From: Membranihabitans maritimus | GTDB lineage: Bacteria > Bacteroidota > Bacteroidia > Chitinophagales > Saprospiraceae | Direction of reading: 5' to 3' | Length of the DNA: 64,000 bases | Assembly (NCBI RefSeq): GCF_021729145.1 | Contig: NZ_JAJSLW010000002.1 | Coordinates: forward strand, 1 to 64,000 | Shown here: positions 46,656-54,638 of the stretch, one piece after another | How the letters are laid out: the number at the start of each line of letters is the position of its first letter | Numbering within the stretch: the first letter of the stretch is position 1 | The notes under the pieces: generated by a model | What the model was told of the DNA's origin: nothing | Seen by the model: the letters and a program-made list of their open reading frames with translations, nothing else | The model's database searches: none | Translations under genes and position numbers: made by a program

Positions 46656-47618
46656 CTAGGACATTAGCTTCCTTCTTTCTATCTCAAATTCTGAATCCGT
46701 AATCAGTCCTCTTTCTCTTTGCTCCTTTAATCTTTTCAAATTACTAAATAATTCTTCCCCCTCTAAGGGTTTTTTATTTTCTTGCTGATTGAGTATATCA
46801 ACTTCCTGGGGTTGAGATTCTTTTATTTCATCCTCACTAATATCAACACTCTCTGTGGGTTTAGGTTCTTCAGTGACGGTGCTTTTTAATATGAATTTAT
46901 TCCTGGCAAATTCCTCCCACTCTGGTTGTATTCTGGCATAAGCCAGTTTTTCATGTTTTTTAATCCTCTCAAAATCATCAAATCCATTTTTAACAGCTTC
47001 ACTAATATGAAACATTGCTTTATCAGGCTTTTCAATCTGGGAATATGCACATGCAATATTGAAGTGAGCAGCTACATTACTACTATCAATGTCCAATACT
47101 CTTTTAAAATTTGAAATAGCTCCCTCAAAATCGTAATCTTTAAACAAGTCTATCCCTCTTTCTTTGTGTTTCTTTAGTTGGGTTAAAAGTTCTTTATACT
47201 TTTCTTTTTTATCTCTTTTACTCACTCTCCTTGTTGGCCGGTAATTCGTTTTTGATTTTCGTTTATACCTTGATTCCTGGCTCCTTCGCTCTCGCTGGCC
47301 AAACCTTCTATTCTCCCTTCTTTCATAATCAGGAGTTTCATTATTCGAATTAAAATTCTTTTTTCTTCTATGTTTACGAGTTTCATTATTGCCCCTATCA
47401 TTATTATATTTCAGATCAAATACTTCTTGATCCATCGTAAAGAAAGTAATAGTATCAATCAAGCTAATTAACGCAGTTAATAAACCCATCGTAAAGAAAG
47501 TGAGTATAATCATAAAAATTCCCAATCCCCTTTGGCCGAGATAGAATCTATGTAGTCCTATCATTCCACCAAAAAAGGATAATACTGCTGTCAATGTTTT
47601 GTCCTTTGCCCGTTTCAT
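46656..47618 (-). CDS. TM2-domain, TPR and SHOCT-like membrane protein
   Basis: This 320-residue protein begins with a TM2 domain (AVLSFFGGMIGLHRFYLGQR, then GLLTALISLIDTITFF) holding two membrane helices. A very basic Arg/Lys-rich region (residues ~85-140) follows, then a TPR-like segment (IEKPDKAMFHISEAVK), an acidic linker and a SHOCT-like tail (LFSNLKRLKEQRERGLITDS). It is translationally coupled to the phosphatase gene upstream by a 4-base overlap. The function is unknown. Confidence 0.9.
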   Translation of the reverse strand: MKRAKDKTLTAVLSFFGGMIGLHRFYLGQRGLGIFMIILTFFTMGLLTALISLIDTITFFTMDQEVFDLKYNNDRGNNETRKHRRKKNFNSNNETPDYERRENRRFGQRERRSQESRYKRKSKTNYRPTRRVSKRDKKEKYKELLTQLKKHKERGIDLFKDYDFEGAISNFKRVLDIDSSNVAAHFNIACAYSQIEKPDKAMFHISEAVKNGFDDFERIKKHEKLAYARIQPEWEEFARNKFILKSTVTEEPKPTESVDISEDEIKESQPQEVDILNQQENKKPLEGEELFSNLKRLKEQRERGLITDSEFEIERRKLMS

Positions 47619-48847
47619 GTAATTCCGTCTGGCTTTATTTTACACAATAAAACAGTAATATCATCCAGGATAGGTTCATTTTCTTTAAATTTTTCGATGA
47701 ACTGCTTGATTTTATCCCTTATCATATCAATATTTCCGAATGGAAGTTTCTCCAGATTGGTCATTATTGTATTGTAACCCATCATCTGGCCATCGGCATT
47801 TCTCAATTCCTCAAGTCCGTCTGTATAACTAAGAATCACCGTTTCCGAATCTATAATTTCTCTCCCTATTGATACTTTTGGTAGTTCTTCCATAACCCCC
47901 AATGGGATAGTTCCTTCCTTCAAAAATCGTATTCCCTGTCGGGCCGTTTGCATAATAGGGTAATTATGTCCGGCATTTATATACTTAAGCTCGTTGGCTA
48001 TTACGTCATAAACTCCCAAAAATACAGTAACTAATCTTTCACCTTGCGTAGTTTGGAATACTGCTTCATTTAATCCTCTTACCAATGATTCTATATCAGT
48101 GAAATTTATACTCAGCCTTCTTAAACTTGCTTGTAGGTTTGCCATCAAAATGGCTGCCGGTATCCCTTTTCCAGCAACATCAGCGATACAAAAAATACTC
48201 ATCTTACTCTCCTGAATATGAAAGAAGTCGAAATAGTCACCACTTATCTCATTATGAGGAATATAGATGGTTTCAAACTCCAATTCCCGGGTATCCGGTA
48301 GCTTCTGTGGCATGAGAGACAACTGAATTTGTCGGGCCAATGATAATTGAGTTTTATAATTCTCCCGTTCTATTTTTTCCTTGAACAACCTTTTATTTTC
48401 AATAGCAATAGCTATGAAATTGGTAAGGGTTTTTAAGAATTTCAATAAATCCTCATTACCTATACTTACGTTCTCACAATGTGATAGAGCTATCAATTGC
48501 TCTTTATGAAAGACAGGAATTATAATATCTTTTTCTAAGGAGTAATACGTTTCTCGGTTACCACTAGTAAATTGTTTGAAATACTGTTGATAATCCTTTA
48601 ACTTTCTGGATTTATCCGTAGAAAACACTTCCCATCCCTTTACGGCATTGACGCATAACGTAACATCAGAAGAAGAAAACTGTAACTCCAATGCTTCGCA
48701 ATATTTCTTAAATAATGTTTTAATTGAAGCATTATTATTTATTGCTTCTGTAATTGACATTAGGCAATTAAGCTGCTCATCACGCCTGTTTACCTCGTGA
48801 TGGTAATCAGTATTTTTAAGTTCTAAACCCATAAAATATCCTTTCAC
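47615..48847 (-). CDS. GAF / SpoIIE-type serine phosphatase
   Basis: This 410-residue protein has a GAF-like N-terminal region (~30-160), a linker helix and a PP2C/SpoIIE phosphatase domain. Metal-binding and core motifs are ISGDYFDFFHIQESKMSIFC, IADVAGKGIPAAILMANLQA, INAGHNYPIM and VILSYTDGLEELRNADG. Such phosphatases usually dephosphorylate an anti-anti-sigma (STAS) protein within a partner-switching circuit. An RsbW-like kinase lies about 11 kb to the right, but no STAS gene is visible here. The next gene overlaps by 4 bases. Confidence 0.93.
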   Translation of the reverse strand: MKGYFMGLELKNTDYHHEVNRRDEQLNCLMSITEAINNNASIKTLFKKYCEALELQFSSSDVTLCVNAVKGWEVFSTDKSRKLKDYQQYFKQFTSGNRETYYSLEKDIIIPVFHKEQLIALSHCENVSIGNEDLLKFLKTLTNFIAIAIENKRLFKEKIERENYKTQLSLARQIQLSLMPQKLPDTRELEFETIYIPHNEISGDYFDFFHIQESKMSIFCIADVAGKGIPAAILMANLQASLRRLSINFTDIESLVRGLNEAVFQTTQGERLVTVFLGVYDVIANELKYINAGHNYPIMQTARQGIRFLKEGTIPLGVMEELPKVSIGREIIDSETVILSYTDGLEELRNADGQMMGYNTIMTNLEKLPFGNIDMIRDKIKQFIEKFKENEPILDDITVLLCKIKPDGIT

Positions 48848-48854
48848 ATAAAAT

Positions 48855-49193
48855 CTATCTTAATTTAGGATTTTTATGATGTCTTTTACTATCCCGCGTT
48901 GATTTTTTATTCAAATTTTTAATTAACACCTCCTGGATATTAATATCCATTTGATTACAAAGACATGTCAAAACGAAAAATACATCTGCCAGCTCATCTT
49001 CAATAAGTTTTTTGTGGTTACCAGGGTCTTCTTTAAAACTTTGCTCTCCGTATACCCTGGACATTAATCTTGACAATTCCCCAACCTCCTCCATTAATAT
49101 CAACATGTTGGTTTTTTCCTCAAAATAACGAACACCAAATGATTGGATCCAATCATCTACTTTTGACTGATAGTCATTACAGGTTAATTCCAT
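48855..49193 (-). CDS. MazG-like nucleotide pyrophosphohydrolase
   Basis: This 112-residue protein of the all-alpha NTP pyrophosphatase family carries EEVGELSRLMSR and DELADVFFVLTCLCNQMDIN, the metal-binding E-x2-E ... E-x2-D pattern. Such enzymes hydrolyse nucleoside triphosphates such as dUTP or damaged NTPs. It has only one MazG unit, so it is the short type. It lies 7 bases upstream of the phosphatase gene in the same direction. Confidence 0.9.
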   Translation of the reverse strand: MELTCNDYQSKVDDWIQSFGVRYFEEKTNMLILMEEVGELSRLMSRVYGEQSFKEDPGNHKKLIEDELADVFFVLTCLCNQMDINIQEVLIKNLNKKSTRDSKRHHKNPKLR

Positions 49194-49330
49194 GTGTATA
49201 TATTTATGATAGATTGCTTAATATGTCAATGTACTGGTTTGCATTCTAATATTTTACTACTACAAGCAAATAGATAAATTGGATTCTTTGAATTAAACTG
49301 ATTTTGACAATAATTCTTGTTTCAGACCGG

Positions 49331-49350
49331 AATAAGTATTATAACTTATT
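49331..49350. terminator. Weak hairpin between dtd and the MazG-like gene
   Basis: AATAAGT (49331-49337) and ACTTATT (49344-49350) form a 7-bp stem with a 6-base loop. There is no clean T tract, so termination is uncertain. The 10-mer GACCGGAATA at 49325-49334 overlaps its left arm. Confidence 0.3.
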
Positions 49351-49373
49351 TAGAAAAGGGTAACCTGTGCCAT

Positions 49374-49826
49374 TTATTCTCTTCGTTGTGAATCAATACT
49401 TATCGTTACAGGGCCGTCATTTATCAAAGAAACTTTCATGTCCGCACCAAAAATTCCTGATTTGATTTTTTGAGGATAATTTAAATCTAATTTATTTAGA
49501 AAGGTATGATAGATCTCTTTTGCTTCCCCTGGAGTTTCGGATTCTAAAAAAGAAGGTCTGTTCCCTTTTTTTGTTGAGGCATACAATGTGAACTGACTTA
49601 TAGCTAGAATCTCTCCATTAATATCCTTTACCGAAAGGTTCATTTTATTATCTTGATCGGCAAAAATTCTCATATTAATTATTTTTTTCACCAACCAATC
49701 CAAATCCTGAGGATTGTTATTTTTTTCCACTGCGAATAGAACTAATAGTCCTTGTCCAATTCTACTGTGTATTTTGTTTTTTATTGTCACATTTGCTTCT
49801 ACTACCCTTTGTATTACCACTCTCAT
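49374..49826 (-). CDS. dtd: D-aminoacyl-tRNA deacylase
   Basis: Dtd removes D-amino acids (and glycine) mischarged on tRNA. The 150-residue protein begins MRVVIQRVVEANVTIKNK. It has the active-site SQFTLYAS and the cross-subunit NDGPVTISID motif, both intact. Its start lies 5 bases after the stop of the SRAP-like gene, so they form a short operon. Confidence 0.97.
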   Translation of the reverse strand: MRVVIQRVVEANVTIKNKIHSRIGQGLLVLFAVEKNNNPQDLDWLVKKIINMRIFADQDNKMNLSVKDINGEILAISQFTLYASTKKGNRPSFLESETPGEAKEIYHTFLNKLDLNYPQKIKSGIFGADMKVSLINDGPVTISIDSQRRE

Positions 49827-49831
49827 ATTAA

Positions 49832-50446
49832 CTATTGGTTTACCATATCTTCATGCATTTCGAAATCGAATGGTACATTATAATGATCAGAAGAGTTGAT
49901 AAAATCAAATATTTTTGTTTCTGGATTTAGCCATTGATTAACAGTTTTCCCTGGTTCCAAAAAAAGAGGAATTCTTCTAAATGGATATTTTCCTTTACTG
50001 GTTACTTCTCTTGTAAGTAGAGCGAAAGCAGATTCTCCATTTCCAATTTCCTGCCATAATCCTGCCATAAAGAGAACCTTATTATCCCTGTGCTTTATTT
50101 TTATTTGTGGCCCATTAACGTTTTGGTGGACAAAACGATTGACCGGTATTACTAATCTATTTTTTACTAATAGTTTCCGCAAGCTTTCTTGCTTATTTAT
50201 GGAAGGTATATAGATATGAGTAAGTTTTACTGGTTTGTCGCCATTGAGGGAAATATTTTTTACTGCAGGATTTATTCCCCACGAAAGCATAAAAACCTTA
50301 GGTTGTTGAGATTCAACAATTACAGGAAATTGATTTCCTTTTTTTATATTGAAATTTCTTAATAATAGTGGAGAAAAGTGGATTCCATTTTCCAGTAATT
50401 CTACAATGGTATCATTGTCTGAGGTGTAATTTAATAAGTCTCCCAT
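49832..50446 (-). CDS. Degenerate SRAP (HMCES/YedK-like) protein
   Basis: This 204-residue protein has the SRAP fold pattern: PKVFMLSWGINPAVKNI, a RLVIPVNRFVHQN strand, FMAGLWQEIGNG, and FALLTREV then RRIPLFLEPGKTVNQWL. Active SRAP proteins start MCGR, and the Cys2 reacts with abasic sites in single-stranded DNA. Here the protein starts MGDLL and no in-frame MCGR lies upstream. The GFYEW motif with its catalytic Glu is replaced by RFVHQN, and the H-x-RMP histidine is replaced (YPFRRIP). It is therefore probably catalytically dead or has another role. It is cotranscribed with dtd. Confidence 0.75.
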   Translation of the reverse strand: MGDLLNYTSDNDTIVELLENGIHFSPLLLRNFNIKKGNQFPVIVESQQPKVFMLSWGINPAVKNISLNGDKPVKLTHIYIPSINKQESLRKLLVKNRLVIPVNRFVHQNVNGPQIKIKHRDNKVLFMAGLWQEIGNGESAFALLTREVTSKGKYPFRRIPLFLEPGKTVNQWLNPETKIFDFINSSDHYNVPFDFEMHEDMVNQ

Positions 50447-50939
50447 GGCTAAATATGTTATTTTGAGACAAATTAAATATTTTTATAATATGAATTACAA
50501 CTTATAAACATAATTATTTATAATTATCTATAAATAACTATATTTCAGTTTTATATAAATTTATTTTTCCTCATCTATTGTTGAATACTGCGTGAATAAC
50601 TTTACCAGTTATTCACATTTCTTATAGTAGCAGAATTGAATTGATAAAAATTGTTCATGGATCGAATTTTATGCCTTAATTATGCACATCAATTTTCCCC
50701 GTACCAATATTATGAGATCAATTATTTTTCAAACTAACAACTAACATTTAGATGTGTAAAAAGGTAACTTCATTTAGCCAAAGGCACATAGAGAAGTATA
50801 TTTGTGTTTATAATGTCGAAAAAATTGTTGAAATCTTGTGTTGCAAACATAAAGTGATATTTATACTAACATATTAACATGTATAATGATGATGATCCTT
50901 TATTTTTTTAAATTTTTATATCATTAATAATAAGAGAAG
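50447..50939. other. AT-rich divergent intergenic region with DnaA-box-like cluster (candidate oriC)
   Basis: This 493-base region lies between the divergent SRAP and heme A synthase genes. It has three exact matches to TTWTNCACA: TTATTCACA at 50609-50617, TTATGCACA at 50680-50688, and TTTTACACA on the minus strand at 50753-50761. A near match on the minus strand at 50592-50600 makes a perfect 10-bp inverted repeat with the first box (arms GTGAATAACT and AGTTATTCAC, 5-base loop). The left end is C-rich and the right flank is G-rich on the plus strand. Two parS-like sites lie 3-4 kb to the right. This is a candidate origin. dnaA is not in the window and the genes at 53-63 kb run against the expected direction, so it is not proven. 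Confidence 0.4.
50773..50804 (+). promoter_or_regulatory. Possible ctaA promoter
   Basis: TTTAG at 50773-50777 and TATATTTG at 50797-50804 resemble the -33/-7 pattern, with one mismatch in the upstream element and a spacer of about 20. The ATG of the heme A synthase gene is about 135 bases downstream. Confidence 0.3.
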
Positions 50940-51986
50940 ATGATAAAAGAAAAAATTGATTCATCAGTAAAAATTTGGCTATGGACTGGTTTTATAATGA
51001 TTCTAGTGCAAGTACTTATTGGCGGCGTGACTCGTTTAACGGGAAGTGGATTATCTATTACAAAATGGGATATTATTACCGGTACTATTCCTCCCTTGGG
51101 AGTATCTGAATGGATAGAGGCTTTTGATGCCTATAAGGCTACACCACAATATCAAAAAATTAATGAAGGAATGTCTCTTTATGAATTTAAGTTTATTTAC
51201 TTCTGGGAGTATTTTCATCGTTTGTGGGCGCGTTTAATGGGTTTTGTGTTCATTCTACCCCTGATTTATTTTCTTATCAGGAAGATGATTCCTGGATGGT
51301 TAAAAACTCGACTATTAATTGTTTTTCTACTTGCTGGTTTAGTTGCTTCTTTTGGTTGGATCATGGTAGCCAGTGGATTAGTGGAAAGACCATGGGTTAG
51401 TGCATATAAATTGAGTTTTCATCTTACTCTGGCGGTGGTGTTGTTAGCTTATCTTTTCATTACTATTTTGAATTCCTATAAAATTAATACTGTAAAAAAT
51501 TCTAGATTGTTTCGTTTTAGTGTTTTACTTTCTATTGGTATTTTTCTACAGATTTTTTTAGGGGGTATGGTAAGTGGTATGAAGGCTGCGCTGTTATACC
51601 CTACGTTTCCAGATATGAAAGGGAATTTTGTTCCCGATGTTTTATATCATTCTTCTTATTGGAGTGTTGATAACCTAATTCATTATGAAAAATCACCTTT
51701 TTTTCCGTCACTAGTTCATTTTCTACATAGAATATGGGCCTATGTATTAGTGATTTTAAGTAGTTCTTTTATTTATAGGTTAAGAAATGTTCAATTGCCC
51801 CGATATTTGAGTTATTCACAGATAATGTTGATAATAGTTCTAATTATTCAGATAATTTTGGGTATACTAACAGTTATTAACAGTCAGGGTACAGTACCTG
51901 TAGGGTTAGGTGTTATGCATCAAATTTGTGGTATTTTATTTTTTGTTACCAGCTTGATTTTTAGTTTTGGTTTTAGAAAAGGATAA
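50940..51986 (+). CDS. ctaA: Heme A synthase (COX15/CtaA family)
   Basis: This 348-residue inner-membrane protein converts heme O to heme A for cytochrome oxidase. About eight helices are predicted. Conserved histidine-bearing segments are visible: LIGGVTRLTGSGLSITKWDI with the conserved Arg/Thr run, YFWEYFHRLWARLMG, and SLVHFLHRIWAYVLV. The C-terminal VMHQICGILFFVTS is also typical. It is followed after 11 bases by a plus-strand hydrolase. Base composition is unusually G- and T-rich on the plus strand here. Confidence 0.95.
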   Translation: MIKEKIDSSVKIWLWTGFIMILVQVLIGGVTRLTGSGLSITKWDIITGTIPPLGVSEWIEAFDAYKATPQYQKINEGMSLYEFKFIYFWEYFHRLWARLMGFVFILPLIYFLIRKMIPGWLKTRLLIVFLLAGLVASFGWIMVASGLVERPWVSAYKLSFHLTLAVVLLAYLFITILNSYKINTVKNSRLFRFSVLLSIGIFLQIFLGGMVSGMKAALLYPTFPDMKGNFVPDVLYHSSYWSVDNLIHYEKSPFFPSLVHFLHRIWAYVLVILSSSFIYRLRNVQLPRYLSYSQIMLIIVLIIQIILGILTVINSQGTVPVGLGVMHQICGILFFVTSLIFSFGFRKG

Positions 51987-52018
51987 TTTCAATATATTTG
52001 AGTTCTAATTTGGAAGTT

Positions 52019-52783
52019 ATGGTGGATTTTGAAATTAAATCAAAAGGGAAATTTACATATATAGAAGAAGGACCAGTAGATGGTGACGTAATAGTTTTAT
52101 TGCATGGTTTGTTTGGAACGGCTAGTAATTTTGATGAGACTATAAGAGCGTTTAAGGATGGTTACCGGGTATACCTACCGATTCTTCCTATTTTTGATAT
52201 GAGTGTGCGAAAATTGTCGGTATATGCTTTAGCGGAATTTGTTAAAGAATTTACAGATTATTTTGAGTTGGAGAATATTCACCTGGTGGGTAATTCATTA
52301 GGGGGCCATCTGGCTTTATTATATGTTTTGAATTTTGGTGATTCCGTTAGATCAATGACTCTAACAGGTAGTTCCGGACTCTATGAAAGTGCATTTGGTA
52401 ATTCTTTCCCGAGAAGGGGGGATAGGGATTTTATACGTAATAAAATCAATTTAACCTTTTACGATAAAGATACTGTTACTGAGGAGATGGTAGAAGAAGT
52501 ATATGGTATTACTTCCGATAGAATTAAGTGTCTGAAAATGGTAAAGACAGCTAAAAGTGCGATTCGACATAATGTGGGTGGCCAATTAGGAGATATAAAA
52601 ATTCCGAGTTTATTAGTTTGGGGTAAACAAGATACCATTACACCACCTATGGTAGCGGAAGAGTTCCATGAGAAACTATCTAATTCGAAATTGGTGTTAA
52701 TTGATAAATGTGGTCACGCTCCAATGTTGGAAACCCCAGCTGAATTTAATTTGGCGTTAAAGGAATTTTTATTAGAATTGTAA
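52019..52783 (+). CDS. Alpha/beta-hydrolase
   Basis: This is an alpha/beta-hydrolase fold protein of about 254 residues when started at ATG 52019 (MVDFEIKSKGKFTYIEEG). An upstream TTG at 51998 would add seven residues. The oxyanion segment HGLFGTASNF, the nucleophile elbow GNSLGGHLALL, the acid in WGKQDTITP and the histidine in KCGHAPMLETP are all intact. It resembles small esterases or MhpC-like hydrolases. The substrate is unknown. It is 11 bases from ctaA and is likely cotranscribed. Confidence 0.92.
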   Translation: MVDFEIKSKGKFTYIEEGPVDGDVIVLLHGLFGTASNFDETIRAFKDGYRVYLPILPIFDMSVRKLSVYALAEFVKEFTDYFELENIHLVGNSLGGHLALLYVLNFGDSVRSMTLTGSSGLYESAFGNSFPRRGDRDFIRNKINLTFYDKDTVTEEMVEEVYGITSDRIKCLKMVKTAKSAIRHNVGGQLGDIKIPSLLVWGKQDTITPPMVAEEFHEKLSNSKLVLIDKCGHAPMLETPAEFNLALKEFLLEL

Positions 52784-52794
52784 GCTATAGCTTA
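52781..52794. other. Short perfect palindrome at the hydrolase stop
   Basis: TAAGCTATAGCTTA overlaps the stop codon of the hydrolase gene. No T tract follows, so it is not a standard terminator. It could be chance in AT-rich DNA. Confidence 0.3.
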
Positions 52795-53328
52795 ATATTT
52801 ATCCCTGAGCCTGGTCAAATTTTCTTATTACAAATAGTATTATTTTTAGACTGTATTACTGGTATGTACCAGTAAACAAAAGATAATGTGAATATTATAT
52901 ATTATTCTTTCATTTAGAATGTTTGTATTTTATCTTTTGACTGAAGGGAGTAACTATCAAGATAGGTATTTCGCATAGATGTTTTATTGATTATAACGTG
53001 TATGGGGATTTAGACGTAATAATTATGGTATGTATATCTTTAGTATTTCGCGATTTCAGGAAGCGAATGAAAGGTGGATTTTATAGAATTTTTTTCTTAT
53101 TCCTGTTAGTTTACAAATTTCTGATTGAATAATGGAGAATGAATCTCGGTGGGATTGTTTGTATTTTTATGAGTATCTAGTGTAGTAATATCAAATTTTT
53201 TTATTGAATATATTTATTTGACTAAAATAATCATATTATAATTTCAACCTATAGTTTAATAATTTATTTATATAGGTTTAAATTATGATTTTATAATTTT
53301 GTAATAGTTTTATAATTAGGGATTTAAC
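52795..53328. other. AT-rich intergenic region, G-rich on plus strand
   Basis: This 534-base gap separates two convergent genes and shows no gene, tRNA or clear repeat. It is strongly G over C on the plus strand (13 G and 3 C in 52981-53040 by my count), continuing the skew seen in the two plus-strand genes to the left. Confidence 0.5.
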
Positions 53329-54627
53329 TTATTTTGATAGTAGATAATTTTTGAAATCGTTATAATTATTGGATAATTGTTTTTTATCTGATTGTTTGTC
53401 TAAAGTGTATTGAATGGTTGTTGGGTAGGGGATGGAAAAATCTATATATTTTTGAATTTCATTTTTAAATTTTATAGGATGTGCCGTTGATAATACTATG
53501 GTATTTTCTTCTTTGAATTGTGTATTGTATTCTTTTGCTGCTGTATATCCTATGGCTGTATGTGGATCGAATACATAGCCTAGTTTAGAATTTCCCTCTA
53601 CTATAGTATTTATTGTTACCTGGTCATTATATGAATATCCTTTTATATCTTTTTTTACTTTGTTCCACGTGGAACCATAGAAATCCATAATTCTATTGAA
53701 ATTGGAAGGACGACCAATATCCATTGCATTGGATAGAGTGTGATGAGCTTCAATTGGATTGAATTCTCCTGTTTTTAAATACTTTGGCACTACATCATTA
53801 ATATTAGTAGCAGCGATTAATTGATTTATGGGAAGACCTAAATTTTTAGCTAATAGTCCTGCAGTGAGATTACCAAAATTTCCAGAAGGGATGCAAAAAT
53901 TTATATTTTTTTGAGAGTGACTCAATTGTTTGTAACCCTCGAAGTAATAAAAACTTTGCGGTATTAATCTTGCTATATTAATTGAATTGGCTGAACTTAG
54001 ATTTATGGAATTATTTAATTCAGGATCTAAAAAAGCAGATTTTACTATTTGTTGACAATCATCAAAATTTCCATCAATTTCCAACGCTTTAATATTGTGT
54101 CCCCAAGTGGTAAGTTGCTTCTCCTGGAGAGTGGATACTTTTCCTTTTGGATATAATATTACCACGTCTATATTATCTTGATTGAAGAAACCAGATGCTA
54201 CTGCCCCTCCTGTGTCTCCTGAAGTCGCTACCAATACAGTAACTTTTTTTCCTGATTTTTCCAGGAAAAAATTCATTAACCTACTCATAAATCTTGCTCC
54301 GAAATCTTTGAAAGCTAAAGTAGGTCCATGAAATAATTCTAAAATATGAATGTTTTCGTCGACGGTAATTAGAGGAGCTTTGAAATTTATAGCATCATCA
54401 ATAATTGATTTTAACGTATGGTTTGGAATGCTATCTCCCATTAATTGCTTAGCGACCAGGTAAGATATTTCCTGAAAGGATAAACTTGGTAGTTTTTGAA
54501 AAAATGATGAAGGTAATGGTGATATTTCCAATGGCATGTATAATCCATTATCTTCAGGTAAACTTTGTAAGACTGCGGAAGAAAGATTGACTGTTTTGGA
54601 TTTATTATTTGTACTGTAAAGTTTCAC
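53329..54627 (-). CDS. thrC: Threonine synthase
   Basis: ThrC makes threonine from O-phosphohomoserine with PLP. The PLP lysine lies in HGPTLAFKDFGARFM, and TSGDTGGAVASGFFNQDNID is the phosphate-binding part. The frame starts with TTG at 54636 (reading FHVKLYSTNN), but the family start MKLYST matches GTG at 54627, giving 432 residues. That GTG lies in the CACGTG core of a parS-like site at 54620-54635. A second parS-like site is at 53661-53676. It is the last gene of the thr operon, 11 bases after thrB. Its coding strand is unusually C-rich. Confidence 0.95.
   Translation of the reverse strand: MKLYSTNNKSKTVNLSSAVLQSLPEDNGLYMPLEISPLPSSFFQKLPSLSFQEISYLVAKQLMGDSIPNHTLKSIIDDAINFKAPLITVDENIHILELFHGPTLAFKDFGARFMSRLMNFFLEKSGKKVTVLVATSGDTGGAVASGFFNQDNIDVVILYPKGKVSTLQEKQLTTWGHNIKALEIDGNFDDCQQIVKSAFLDPELNNSINLSSANSINIARLIPQSFYYFEGYKQLSHSQKNINFCIPSGNFGNLTAGLLAKNLGLPINQLIAATNINDVVPKYLKTGEFNPIEAHHTLSNAMDIGRPSNFNRIMDFYGSTWNKVKKDIKGYSYNDQVTINTIVEGNSKLGYVFDPHTAIGYTAAKEYNTQFKEENTIVLSTAHPIKFKNEIQKYIDFSIPYPTTIQYTLDKQSDKKQLSNNYNDFKNYLLSK
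53661..53676. other. parS-like ParB-binding site
   Basis: TGTTCCACGTGGAACC is a palindrome with CACGTG core that matches the known parS pattern (half-site GTTTCAC/GTTCCAC) in 15 of 16 positions. It lies inside thrC, 960 bases from a second site. Confidence 0.7.
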
Positions 54628-54635
54628 GTGGAACA
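54620..54635. other. parS-like ParB-binding site overlapping the thrC start
   Basis: AGTTTCACGTGGAACA, or TGTTCCACGTGAAACT on the minus strand, differs from the parS consensus TGTTCCACGTGAAACA by one base. Its CACGTG core contains the GTG start codon of thrC. It is the second of a pair in the same gene. Confidence 0.7.
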
Positions 54636-54638
54636 ATT

